DNA from: Desulfovibrio sp. JC022
Lineage (GTDB): Bacteria; Desulfobacterota; Desulfovibrionia; Desulfovibrionales; Desulfovibrionaceae
Direction of reading: 5' to 3'
Assembly: GCF_010470665.1 (NCBI RefSeq)
Contig: NZ_VOPZ01000004.1
Location: 1-64,000 of the forward strand
DNA length: 64,000 nucleotides
A model generated the notes under the pieces. The model did no database searches, was not told the origin of the DNA, and saw only the letters and a program-made list of their open reading frames with translations. Positions 1-8,006 of the stretch are shown one piece after another. How positions within the stretch are numbered: position 1 is the stretch's first letter; each line of letters opens with the position of its first letter. The translations under genes were made by a program, and so were the position numbers.

Positions 1-401
1 GTCAATCATTAATTTTCATGTTCTCGCAAAATATTTTTTCAATGATCTCAGTGCCTTGCTTTCGCTAAGCGCGGATTGGGAATCTATGCAAACCCGATCC
101 GAATGTCAACCGCTAATGTCCGGTCAGTCAGAAAAAAAATCCCCGACAAGCTCGTGGCTTTCAGCCGTTGCTGCTTCGAGAAAGAGGTTCTATGGAAAAC
201 AACGGACGGGGTCAAGGGGTTTTTGAATTATTTGTGGTATATTTGAGTGTTAATTTATAAGGATGGCTTAATGGTGCGGGTTTTGCTGATAAAGTTATAT
301 ATTCTAAAATTTCACTAACAACCTATTGCCAATCCACATATACTATACATATTAAGACTCCTGTCTTGAAACACATAACCAATCAGGCTTACTGACCTAT
401 T
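1..401. other. Non-coding stretch at window edge
   Basis: No open frame with coding character is visible on either strand. The last 80 bases are AT-rich and contain TATACT-like sequence near 350, a reasonable -10 candidate for the following membrane-protein gene, but no clear -35 box accompanies it. No strong Shine-Dalgarno sequence precedes the ATG at 402. The left part may be the leader of a gene outside the window. Confidence 0.4.
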
Positions 402-1466
402 ATGAATTTTAAAACTATAAGTGCCCATCAGGCCCACATTAAACACGGACTGAAAACCGGAATTGCCGCAGTTCTCGCCTATATCGTTGCAGATCTGTGC
501 AGTTTGAAGTTCGGATATTGGGCCGCCCTTTCTGCGGTAATTGTCATGCAGATCAACGTTGCCGATTCCATTAAGATGTGCTGGTACCGCTTTTCAGGCA
601 CAGCCATAGGCGCATTCATCGGGGTCTTGTGTATTCTGGCCTTCCCGGAAACCCCGCATATGACCATGCTTGCGCTTTTCGTTTCGGTAGGTTTCTGCGC
701 TTACATGACCCGCTATAACAACCGCTACAAAATGGCCGCCATAACGACTACTATCGTAACTTTAGCCAGTCTCGGTGAACCTAACCGTGTTGAATTCGGT
801 TTATTCAGGGTACTCGAAATTGGGATTGGAGTTGGCAGTGCCTTTGTTACCAGTATAGCACTTTGGCCCATGCGCGCATCTGAGACATTGAAAAAAGAAC
901 TTTTCAATCAATTCGAAGAATGTGCAGCAAACTATGAAACCCTGATGGATGGTTTCCTTGATAAACAGAGCTGCCTGATTCCCAGCGCGCTTGAAGCTTT
1001 TAACAGCAGACTGACCAAGAACCGTGAAACATACGCCAAGGTAATCCGTCTCGAACGCTTCATATACATAGAAGACACACAACTGCTGGGCATGAAGGTG
1101 GAGATCTTAGAGAAATGTGCTTCACACCTGCGGGCCATGCTCCATGCACTGAGCCATGTTCACGGCGAAGGCTATCATATAATAATGGAAGATGAGCTTC
1201 GCCAGCTAGCGAAAGCAACCTCGCAGGCCATGCGCGATATTGGCTCAAAGAGAATTCCAGATGAGAAATCTTTACATGATGCCCTTGTTGCCTCGCAAAA
1301 GAAACTGGAAACCCTGCGCAATGAAGGAGCTACCCGCAGATTCTATTTACAAAAAATGATACAGTTTTTTGCCTTCTATCACAGCGCACAATTTATTTGC
1401 GAAGACCTGCTGCGCTACACTCGGGAAAGAAAAAAGACCAACGCCAAGATCACTAAAAATCAGTAG
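402..1466 (+). CDS. FUSC-family (aromatic acid exporter-like) inner-membrane protein
   Basis: The 354-residue protein has six hydrophobic segments in its N-terminal half (roughly residues 17-33, 39-53, 64-81, 87-102, 110-124 and 136-154) followed by a long, mostly helical, soluble C-terminal half. This is the half-size plan of the FUSC/ArAE family, whose better-known members export fusaric acid or hydroxylated aromatic acids. The segment YWAALSAVIVMQ and the small-residue-rich third helix are typical. The substrate cannot be told from sequence. The gene is monocistronic and its stop codon overlaps the stop of the convergent lipoprotein gene by a few bases. Two related half-size proteins are encoded at 41.3-43.5 kb. 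Confidence 0.75.
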   Translation: MNFKTISAHQAHIKHGLKTGIAAVLAYIVADLCSLKFGYWAALSAVIVMQINVADSIKMCWYRFSGTAIGAFIGVLCILAFPETPHMTMLALFVSVGFCAYMTRYNNRYKMAAITTTIVTLASLGEPNRVEFGLFRVLEIGIGVGSAFVTSIALWPMRASETLKKELFNQFEECAANYETLMDGFLDKQSCLIPSALEAFNSRLTKNRETYAKVIRLERFIYIEDTQLLGMKVEILEKCASHLRAMLHALSHVHGEGYHIIMEDELRQLAKATSQAMRDIGSKRIPDEKSLHDALVASQKKLETLRNEGATRRFYLQKMIQFFAFYHSAQFICEDLLRYTRERKKTNAKITKNQ

Positions 1467-2167
1467 ATGCCTGCCAGACTAAGTAGAAGTTTATCCGCTT
1501 CAGGCTTGTCGTGCTTGTGGGTCATGAGCAATTCACGCACGCTGACTTTTTTGCCGTAATAACGTTTATTGAAATCATTGCTGACCATAAACGCCCCGGT
1601 GCGATATGTCATACCCCCATAAGCCCCGGCCTGATCCACCAGCAGCAAAATGTTTCCTTCTGCATCAAAAGTCCCCCGGCTGCTGCGCTCGGCAGTGTGC
1701 CCCACCGCAAGATCAGCACCCAGCGAAAGGTCGATTTTCCCGCCAAGAGCATCTTCGAGGGCCTGATCATCCATGAGAAAGACCAACAAGCTCTTACCTT
1801 CCACCCCACCCTGCAAGCCGATATCGATCCCTGCCATATTAAAAAAAGCAGGGCCGTTCCAGAATCCGGTATCATCCTTGGCGCAAAGCACTCCGGGCCC
1901 AGCCTCAGCCCCGACCATAAAAGCGGCTTTGTATACATCCGGAAAAATGAAAACAGCTCTGGCGTCTTCCAGCAAATGATCAATATGAGACAGGCTGTCT
2001 TTGGTCCGCATATGATTAAGTGCACAGACAGATGAATCGACAATACGCTGCATCACTGTCGAAGAATTGCTGATACAAGGATTGCCGACAAACTGCTTCA
2101 CCGGAGTGCAGGAACAGGCTATAAAAAGTGTAACCCCCAGCAGGGCTGCTGATATCAATTTATTCAT
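1460..2167 (-). CDS. SYLF (Ysc84-like) domain lipoprotein
   Basis: The 235-residue product starts with a short basic region, a hydrophobic stretch and the sequence FIACSC, so lipidation at Cys18 or Cys20 is likely and the protein would be anchored to the outer or inner membrane facing the periplasm. The rest matches the SYLF domain: FIFPDVYKAAFMVGAEAGPG near residue 75, then a glycine-rich beta region (GIDIGLQGGVEGKS) and SLGADLAVGHTA. Eukaryotic SYLF domains bind phosphoinositides and actin; the bacterial role is not established. The gene is convergent with the FUSC gene and divergent from the AraC/GyrI regulator, with which it shares a 158-base upstream region containing two inverted repeats. 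Confidence 0.85.
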   Translation of the reverse strand: MNKLISAALLGVTLFIACSCTPVKQFVGNPCISNSSTVMQRIVDSSVCALNHMRTKDSLSHIDHLLEDARAVFIFPDVYKAAFMVGAEAGPGVLCAKDDTGFWNGPAFFNMAGIDIGLQGGVEGKSLLVFLMDDQALEDALGGKIDLSLGADLAVGHTAERSSRGTFDAEGNILLLVDQAGAYGGMTYRTGAFMVSNDFNKRYYGKKVSVRELLMTHKHDKPEADKLLLSLAGIY

Positions 2168-2185
2168 GCCCCTATTCTAACCCCA

Positions 2186-2216
2186 GATGATTCAAATCAT
2201 CAACTGCATACAGTTG
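2186..2216. promoter_or_regulatory. Two adjoining inverted repeats in a divergent promoter region
   Basis: GATGATT and AATCATC (2186-2192 and 2195-2201) form a perfect 7-base inverted repeat. It is followed directly by CAACTG and CAGTTG (2201-2206 and 2211-2216). The pair lies 19 bases upstream of the SYLF lipoprotein start and about 110 bases upstream of the AraC-type regulator. Both are candidate operator half-sites; no binding protein is demonstrated. Confidence 0.35.
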
Positions 2217-2325
2217 CTCGTTCATCCCCACTTTTCAATTAAATTTACGAATGATAAAAAATGTCATGTCAACGCCAGCAAAACATGTTTAGTATTAATT
2301 AACGAAACAAATTCAAGGGAAATAC

Positions 2326-3219
2326 ATGTCCACAATATTAAATCCATATAATGAAAGAATGATGGAAGTCCTGCTCTACATCCAGCGCAATCTGGACGGA
2401 GACCTTTCCCCGGAAACATTGGCTGAACAGGCCTGCTTTTCCGTGGCTCACTTCCACCGTATTTTCAAAGGCATGGTAGGTGAAAGCCTAAAGGAACACG
2501 TCCGCAGGCTTCGCCTGGAACGTGCCTCCTACCGACTTTGCTACTCGGATACCACTGTCATGGCTATTGCGCTTGATGCCGGGTTTGAATCTCCGGAAAC
2601 GTTCAGTAGAGCATTCAAAAAAAGATTTCTTGTTTCACCCAGCGATTTCAGAAATAGCTCGCGGGCCATGCTGGCTCCCGGAGGTGACGGAAAAATCCAC
2701 TACCGCCCGGACCCGAGCATTGAAGGCTTTGAACTGGATGACACACCACATTCCTGCAAGGTAGAAGTCCGCACCCGAGAGGAAGTTCAAGTTGTGTTTA
2801 TCCGCCACGTCGGTCCCTACCCTAAAGTTGAAAAGGCGTGGGAAAAACTTTGCGGTTGGGGCTACGGCAATGGTCTCCTTGATGAGAAAACCGAATTTCT
2901 AGGGCTTTCTTACGATGATCCGGACATCACCCCGGAAGAAAAGATCCGCTACGATGCCTGCTTTACCATTAATAAGGAAGTTGAAACTCCTCCTGAAATG
3001 GGAATTCAGGTTATCCCCGGCGGTAAATACGCAGTTACAACTCATTACGGACCTTACGAAAAAATGCACGGCATCTACCGGGAACTTTACGGTAAATGGT
3101 TACCCAGTAGTGGATATCAGCTGAAAAACACTATCCCATCATTTGAAAAGTACATAAAAGTTCCACCGGATGTTCCGCCCGAAGAAGCGGTTACGGAAAT
3201 CTGGCTGGCCATATATTAA
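2326..3219 (+). CDS. AraC-family regulator with C-terminal GyrI-like effector domain
   Basis: The 297-residue protein has two parts. Residues about 10-105 are a double helix-turn-helix of the AraC/XylS type (LAEQACFSVAHFHRIFKGM, then ALDAGFESPETFSRAFKK). Residues about 140-297 are a GyrI-like (SbmC/BmrR-type) domain that binds hydrophobic or cationic small molecules in related proteins such as Rob. The order DNA-binding first, sensor second is that of the Rob-like branch. The next gene encodes a second, free copy of the same sensor domain only about 20 bases downstream, so the two are probably co-transcribed. The likely role is ligand-dependent control of a detoxification or efflux function; the ligand is unknown. 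Confidence 0.87.
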   Translation: MSTILNPYNERMMEVLLYIQRNLDGDLSPETLAEQACFSVAHFHRIFKGMVGESLKEHVRRLRLERASYRLCYSDTTVMAIALDAGFESPETFSRAFKKRFLVSPSDFRNSSRAMLAPGGDGKIHYRPDPSIEGFELDDTPHSCKVEVRTREEVQVVFIRHVGPYPKVEKAWEKLCGWGYGNGLLDEKTEFLGLSYDDPDITPEEKIRYDACFTINKEVETPPEMGIQVIPGGKYAVTTHYGPYEKMHGIYRELYGKWLPSSGYQLKNTIPSFEKYIKVPPDVPPEEAVTEIWLAIY

Positions 3220-3241
3220 TATATAACATGGAGTGCTAAAA

Positions 3242-3703
3242 ATGGACGTACAGATTTGGACCCTTGATCCGGCAAAAATGGCTTATGCTGAACACGTAGG
3301 ACCTTATGAAGAAGTAGGTAAAGCTTGGGAAAAGCTTTGTGGGTGGGCTGGTCCAGCTGGAATTTTCAACCCCAAGACCAGATTCTACGGAGTTTATCAT
3401 GATGATCCGGGACAGGTTCCTGCGGCAGAGCTGCGCTCAGAAGCCTGCATAACCATAGAAAATGAAAGTAATGCTCCTGCTGAAATCAAATTTAAAGATT
3501 TCCCCGGTGGAAAATATGCCGTCACCACTCACCTCGGTCCTTACGAAAAACTCAAAGATTCATGGACCGAATTTTACGAAAAATGGCTTCCGCAAAGCGG
3601 AGAAACCCATGCAGAAGCTCCCTGCTACGAGCAGTATATGAATGATCCTACCAACACAAAACCGGAACATTTAGTAACTGTATTGCTCATGCCATTGAAA
3701 TAG
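3242..3703 (+). CDS. Stand-alone GyrI-like small-molecule-binding protein
   Basis: This 153-residue protein is a single GyrI-like domain. It shares long stretches with the C-terminal domain of the preceding regulator, for example AWEKLCGW and FPGGKYAVTTH against IPGGKYAVTTH, so the pair arose by domain duplication. It carries no DNA-binding domain. The chosen ATG has GGAG eight bases upstream; an upstream in-frame GTG at 3233 overlaps that GGAG and is less likely. Related free domains (SbmC/GyrI) bind toxins or inhibit gyrase, and some hydrolyse cyclopropane compounds. Here it may compete with the regulator for its ligand or dispose of it. A strong hairpin terminator follows. Confidence 0.8.
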   Translation: MDVQIWTLDPAKMAYAEHVGPYEEVGKAWEKLCGWAGPAGIFNPKTRFYGVYHDDPGQVPAAELRSEACITIENESNAPAEIKFKDFPGGKYAVTTHLGPYEKLKDSWTEFYEKWLPQSGETHAEAPCYEQYMNDPTNTKPEHLVTVLLMPLK

Positions 3704-3714
3704 AGATAAAGAAG

Positions 3715-3750
3715 CGCCCCGCTTTCGTATACACGAAAGCGGGGCGTTAA
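3715..3750. terminator. Bidirectional terminator between convergent genes
   Basis: CGCCCCGCTTTCGT at 3715-3728 pairs perfectly with ACGAAAGCGGGGCG at 3733-3746 across a four-base loop. It lies between the converging GyrI-like and beta-propeller lipoprotein genes and can serve both. Confidence 0.85.
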
Positions 3751-3765
3751 CCTTTCTCAGCCAGA

Positions 3766-4641
3766 TTAATATCTGGCAATCATAACTTTATTTTCCAGCA
3801 TCATGGGAATCCAAAGTCTTTTACCTTCCTTATCCAGATAGAAATCAGCAGGGCCGCCGATCTTTTCACCAAGATCAAGAGTAGAGAGCTCTCCTGTTTC
3901 AACATCTTGACGAATCAAAACGCCCTCTTTTTTGAAATCAACCCAGTCGGAAAAGATGACATTTCCATCATGATAGACCATTCCGTCGTACAATCCATTT
4001 CTCGAACTGATCTTCTTGAAGTAAAACTTATTGCCGTCAATGCGCCCTTTACCCACAATACCATTAGGCTTGTGGTCCTTGCCGAACGAACAAAGATAAA
4101 TAGCTCCAGTCTTGGCATCGTACGAAAGACCGTTAGGACCGAAAAGGTCGGTAGTACATTCAAGTTTGGTGACAGTTGGAGAGGATGAGACATCAACAAC
4201 AAAAAGATCACCAGTATCCATTGCGGAGATGAGCAACTTATCATCAATGACGGCTATACCATTCAGAAACGAAGTCCCCTCAGCGGAAAAATCAAGATCT
4301 ACAACCTGTTTCCCATCTGCCAAAGAATAACCTTGAAGATGATCAATATCATTTACATAGAGGATTCCGTTTAAAACCGTCGTTCCCTTGGGTGCGTTCA
4401 GACCGCTGATATATTTCCTCTCCAAGACATCGCCTTCAGCCGATAACCGGGAAATATAACCGTCGCCATCCTTGTCCATAGGCTTAAGCTTTTCGCCTAC
4501 ATTTGAAACATAAAAATATGTTCCGTCAGAAATTACACTTTCCGGCGCGGAAAAGCCGTCCACAATGGTAGTCTTTGATGAGCAGGCTACAAGCTGCAAG
4601 ACCATAAAAAGACAAATTGCGCTGATTGAATATTTACGCAT
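3766..4641 (-). CDS. Beta-propeller lipoprotein, SMP-30/gluconolactonase-like
   Basis: The 291-residue product has a lipoprotein signal ending LQLVAC (Cys20) and then a repetitive beta-rich body with motifs such as GLNAPKGTTVLNGILYVND, FLNGIAVIDDKLLIS and FGPNGLSYDAKTGAIYLC. The spacing of these N-G-[IL] and GP-x-[GD] turns fits a six-bladed propeller of the SMP-30/strictosidine-synthase type. The DKDGDGYIS segment near residue 57 resembles a calcium-binding loop. A gluconolactonase or other hydrolase activity is possible, but catalytic residues cannot be assigned. The gene lies just downstream of, and in the same direction as, an AraC-type regulator (62 bases apart), which may control it. 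Confidence 0.7.
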   Translation of the reverse strand: MRKYSISAICLFMVLQLVACSSKTTIVDGFSAPESVISDGTYFYVSNVGEKLKPMDKDGDGYISRLSAEGDVLERKYISGLNAPKGTTVLNGILYVNDIDHLQGYSLADGKQVVDLDFSAEGTSFLNGIAVIDDKLLISAMDTGDLFVVDVSSSPTVTKLECTTDLFGPNGLSYDAKTGAIYLCSFGKDHKPNGIVGKGRIDGNKFYFKKISSRNGLYDGMVYHDGNVIFSDWVDFKKEGVLIRQDVETGELSTLDLGEKIGGPADFYLDKEGKRLWIPMMLENKVMIARY

Positions 4642-4703
4642 AAAATTTCTCCTTGTTCTGTTTAAAGAAGAAGCTAGCGCAAAGGACGGAACAGGACTTG
4701 CGA

Positions 4704-5585
4704 TTAAAGACCAGATTTTGCTGAATTCAGTTCAGCTCGATATTCGCGAGGAGTGACTCCGTAATTTTTACGGAAAAGAGTGCTGAAATGAGACAGACTT
4801 TCGTAGCCGGATTCATAAGAAATCTCGGTAATATTTTTATTTGAATTGCGGATAAGCTGTTCCGCCCAAGACATGCGCCTTTGGCGAATCCAGCGCGCGG
4901 GAGTGGTATCAAACGTTTTTTTGAATTCGCGTTTAAAAGAGGAAAGGCTTCTTCCTGAGAGTTCTGCAATGGTTTCAAGGCTGATATTTTTATTAAAATA
5001 CCGCTCCATAACCACAGACAAATCCTCCCTTCCCACATCCCTGCATGAAATTAAAAAGCTGAGAAATTCATCATTACCCGGAGTGATACATATATAATGT
5101 AGCAGTTCCTCAACCTTCAGCCGCAAAAAATCATTATTCCTACCCAGCGGAGAATCAAACAAAGACAGCATTGACGCCAGGTAGATACCGACCGGATCTG
5201 CCACTTTTATATTAAAAGCAGACCGCTCAAGTCTTGTAGAATTAATCTTTTTTACGGAAAGCAGATTCACAAAATTCGCGAACATGGGGTCATCAAAAAA
5301 GAAAAGAACAGTATCAAATGTCCCGCCATTTTCCGGGATCATCTCAGACATGAGGTGGCAACCCTTACGGCAGAAGAAAGCTTCCCCTTTGCGAACCACC
5401 ATATCCCCGTCAGCAGAATGAATATATTTTGTACCCTCAAGGACAAAAACAAGAGAATGCTGCGAAACACATACTTCATGACGAATCTCCGAACTCCTGC
5501 TCTGAAATTGCACAAAAGTAATGCCATCCACAGTGATGTCGGCAAAATCCGAGGATTTTTGGATAAAACGAGGGATTGTAAGCAT
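4704..5585 (-). CDS. AraC-family transcriptional regulator
   Basis: The 293-residue protein has a variable N-terminal sensor region (including DGDMVVRKGEAFFCRKG, a cupin-like turn) and a C-terminal AraC helix-turn-helix pair at about residues 190-290, with ISLETIAELSGRSLSSFKRE and ITEISYESGYESLSHFSTLF as the two recognition modules. The N-terminal half resembles the ExsA-like subgroup, where it serves dimerisation and partner binding. It is encoded upstream of the propeller lipoprotein in the same direction, suggesting a regulator-target pair. The inducer is unknown. Confidence 0.85.
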   Translation of the reverse strand: MLTIPRFIQKSSDFADITVDGITFVQFQSRSSEIRHEVCVSQHSLVFVLEGTKYIHSADGDMVVRKGEAFFCRKGCHLMSEMIPENGGTFDTVLFFFDDPMFANFVNLLSVKKINSTRLERSAFNIKVADPVGIYLASMLSLFDSPLGRNNDFLRLKVEELLHYICITPGNDEFLSFLISCRDVGREDLSVVMERYFNKNISLETIAELSGRSLSSFKREFKKTFDTTPARWIRQRRMSWAEQLIRNSNKNITEISYESGYESLSHFSTLFRKNYGVTPREYRAELNSAKSGL

Positions 5586-5590
5586 AAAAG

Positions 5591-5615
5591 AAAAAAGGGC
5601 CGCTCAAGGCGGCCC
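5591..5615 (-). terminator. asnS terminator
   Basis: GGGCCGC (5597-5603) pairs with GCGGCCC (5609-5615), and on the minus strand the stem is followed by six T residues. It lies just beyond the asnS stop codon. Confidence 0.85.
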
Positions 5616-5628
5616 CATAATTTACTAA

Positions 5629-7020
5629 TTAGAATTCAAGATTCTTGGGAGTTCTGGGGAAAGGAATAACGTCACGGATATTGGTCACTCCGGTGAGCAG
5701 CATAAGCATGCGTTCGAAGCCCATACCAAACCCTGCGTGGGGTGCGGTTCCGAAACGGCGGGTATCCAGATACCACCAGTATTCTTCGGAATCCATTCCG
5801 GTTTCAGCAATTCTGCTTTCCAGAACATCAAGTCTTTCCTCACGCTGCGAACCGCCGACCAGCTCACCTATTCTGGGAACAAGCAAGTCCATGGCAGCCA
5901 CGGTTTTGCCGTCATCGTTCACACGCATGTAGAAAGGTTTAATTTCTCTGGGATAATCATAAACAATTACCGGTTTTTTGAAATGCTTCTCAGTAAGATA
6001 TCTTTCATGCTCGGTCTGCAAATCCTGACCGTATTCAGGATAATATTCAAACTTCTTGGCTTTCTTGCAACGCTGAAGCAGGTTCACTGCGTCTTCATAA
6101 CGGATGCGTTCGAACTCGTTATCAAGAGTATTGCGCAGTGTATCCATGAGGGTTTTGTCCACGAATTTCGCAAACAGCTCGATATCGTCAGCACAATTTT
6201 CAAGAACATGATTGATGAGATATTTGACCATCTCCTCGCCGAGATCCATGTTGTCGTTGAGGTCGGCGAAGGCAACTTCGGGTTCAATCATCCAGAACTC
6301 GGCGGCGTGGCGCGGAGTATTGGACTTTTCAGCACGGAAAGTAGGTCCGAAAGTATACACCTTCCCGAGGGAAAGGGCGTACATTTCAGCATCAAGCTGA
6401 CCGGAAACAGTCAGGTGCGCTTCCTTACCGAAGAAGTCGTTGGCTGCCTGATCTTCCTTTTTCATGGAAGAAAGGGCTTCGCTGTCAAGGGAAGTAACCC
6501 GGAACATTTCGCCCGCGCCTTCACAGTCGGAGCCGGTAATGATCGGGGTATGTACGTAAAAGAATCCCTTATCACGGTAAAATTTATGAATGGCGTAGGA
6601 AAGCTCGGAACGGATGCGAAACATGGCCCCGAATTTATTTGAGCGCGGACGCAGATGGGCAATGGAACGCAGGAATTCATCAGAATGACGTTTCTTCTGA
6701 AGCGGAAAAGTTTCAGGATCCGCATAGCCGATCAACTCGATGGACTTGCCGCGCACTTCCCACTTCTGCCCCTTACCGGGCGATTCGACCAATTCACCGA
6801 CAACACCCACGGAGGCTCCTGTGGATATTTTCTCCAACTCAGCTTCAATTTCAGGAGTATGATCGATGATAACCTGCACGTTCTTCAGGCAGGAGCCGTC
6901 GTTAACCTCCAGAAATGAAAAGCCTTTATTATCACGCTTGGTGCGGACCCAGCCTTTAAGCAAAATTTCAGCTGTTGCACTTTCCGCATTCAAAATATCT
7001 TTAACGCATGTTCTTCTCAT
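5629..7020 (-). CDS. asnS: Asparaginyl-tRNA synthetase
   Basis: The enzyme charges tRNA-Asn with asparagine using ATP in the cytoplasm. The 463-residue length is standard for bacterial AsnRS. An N-terminal OB-fold that binds the anticodon occupies about residues 17-100 ([20 protein letters not shown]). The class II catalytic core follows, with motif 2 [16 protein letters not shown] near residue 227 and motif 3 [13 protein letters not shown] near 432; AEFWMIEPE is the asparagine-specific form, distinguishing it from AspRS. The ATG has GGAG upstream. The gene has its own terminator and is divergent from rubrerythrin. Confidence 0.97.
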   Translation of the reverse strand: MRRTCVKDILNAESATAEILLKGWVRTKRDNKGFSFLEVNDGSCLKNVQVIIDHTPEIEAELEKISTGASVGVVGELVESPGKGQKWEVRGKSIELIGYADPETFPLQKKRHSDEFLRSIAHLRPRSNKFGAMFRIRSELSYAIHKFYRDKGFFYVHTPIITGSDCEGAGEMFRVTSLDSEALSSMKKEDQAANDFFGKEAHLTVSGQLDAEMYALSLGKVYTFGPTFRAEKSNTPRHAAEFWMIEPEVAFADLNDNMDLGEEMVKYLINHVLENCADDIELFAKFVDKTLMDTLRNTLDNEFERIRYEDAVNLLQRCKKAKKFEYYPEYGQDLQTEHERYLTEKHFKKPVIVYDYPREIKPFYMRVNDDGKTVAAMDLLVPRIGELVGGSQREERLDVLESRIAETGMDSEEYWWYLDTRRFGTAPHAGFGMGFERMLMLLTGVTNIRDVIPFPRTPKNLEF

Positions 7021-7180
7021 AAATTGTCTCCAATCACTTGGTTTAACGCCGATAATTGCGCTTCGCGTAAGATGTAGCTGCTAGGCGGCTAAATTTCAAC
7101 CAACTTATGCATCATTAATATATATGTATATGGCAGTGGAAAAGATGTGATCTTTCTTTAAATTAATTTCATTTTCTGCT

Positions 7181-7210
7181 TGCATTTCATAATAGGAATC
7201 GTTATTAATT
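7181..7210 (+). promoter_or_regulatory. Rubrerythrin promoter with overlapping AT-rich dyad
   Basis: TTGCAT at 7181-7186 and TATTAA at 7204-7209 are separated by 17 bases, a good sigma-70 spacing. Between them lies AATAGGAATCGTTATT, an imperfect dyad (AATA...TTATT) of the general kind bound by Fur/PerR-family repressors, which often control rubrerythrin. The assignment to PerR is inference. Confidence 0.45.
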
Positions 7211-7281
7211 ATTTCAACGAAACGGAACAAAGTTTTTTAACAATAAATTCAGATTCAAATTGAACAACAAGGAGAACTCCA

Positions 7282-7779
7282 ATGACCAAAACACTTGAAA
7301 ATCTTAAAGCAGCTTTTGCAGGCGAATCTCAGGCTAACCGTAAATATCTCGCTTTCGCTGAAAAAGCAGAAGCTGAAGGCAAACCCGGCGTAGCCAAACT
7401 TTTCCGCGCAGCCGCAGCAGCAGAAACTATTCACGCTCACGCTCATCTGCGCCTTATGAAAGGTATCGGCTCCACGGAAGAAAACCTGAAACAGGCTATT
7501 GAAGGCGAAAGCTACGAATTCGAATCCATGTATCCCGAGATGATGGAAGATGCCAAAGCTGAAGGCGAAAATGCAGTACTGCGCTACTTCGGTTTTGCAA
7601 ATGAAGCGGAAAAAATTCATGCGAATCTGTACACTGAAGCACTCAACGCTGACGGAGACAAGTTTGCAGAAGCTGAATTCTACATCTGTTCAGTATGCGG
7701 ACACACTCAGAACGGTGCTGCAACTGAAAAGTGTCCTATCTGCGGAGCCGCTCCCAAGGCTTACAGCAAAGTGGACTAA
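7282..7779 (+). CDS. Rubrerythrin
   Basis: Rubrerythrins reduce hydrogen peroxide to water in anaerobes, taking electrons through a rubredoxin domain to a di-iron site. The 165-residue protein has an N-terminal ferritin-like four-helix bundle with glutamate-rich helices (FAGESQANRKYLAFAEKAE and the EIH-type motif AAAETIHAHAHLR) and a C-terminal rubredoxin-type iron site formed by Cys136/Cys139 and Cys151/Cys154 (CSVCG, CPICG). It is shorter than the classical 191-residue protein of Desulfovibrio vulgaris, with a trimmed rubredoxin part. AAGGAG precedes the ATG. It stands alone, divergent from asnS, and is likely induced by oxidative stress. Confidence 0.95.
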   Translation: MTKTLENLKAAFAGESQANRKYLAFAEKAEAEGKPGVAKLFRAAAAAETIHAHAHLRLMKGIGSTEENLKQAIEGESYEFESMYPEMMEDAKAEGENAVLRYFGFANEAEKIHANLYTEALNADGDKFAEAEFYICSVCGHTQNGAATEKCPICGAAPKAYSKVD

Positions 7780-7823
7780 ACCCACTCCTGTTTTCAACGA
7801 CCTATCTTTTTAGCTACCTCTTT

Positions 7824-7858
7824 AGCCCCGCCCGCATCTAATGCGTGCGGGGCTTTTT
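7824..7858 (+). terminator. Rubrerythrin terminator
   Basis: AGCCCCGC (7824-7831) pairs with GCGGGGCT (7847-7854), followed by a T run. Confidence 0.85.
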
Positions 7859-8006
7859 CATTCATAAAACCACAACCCTCTGGACTAATTTCATTCAGGA
7901 TATATCTGTTAAGCTGACAGCGAATAGAGCCGAATCCGGATAGTTGCGTATCCGCGCTTACTGCGCTATCTTCGCCTGTTCAAAATAGACTGCAAAGGGG
8001 ATTTCA

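Noticed and set aside
5737-6642. A 301-residue open frame opposite asnS
   Set aside because: It lies wholly inside the antisense of a well-supported synthetase gene and shows no recognisable motif.
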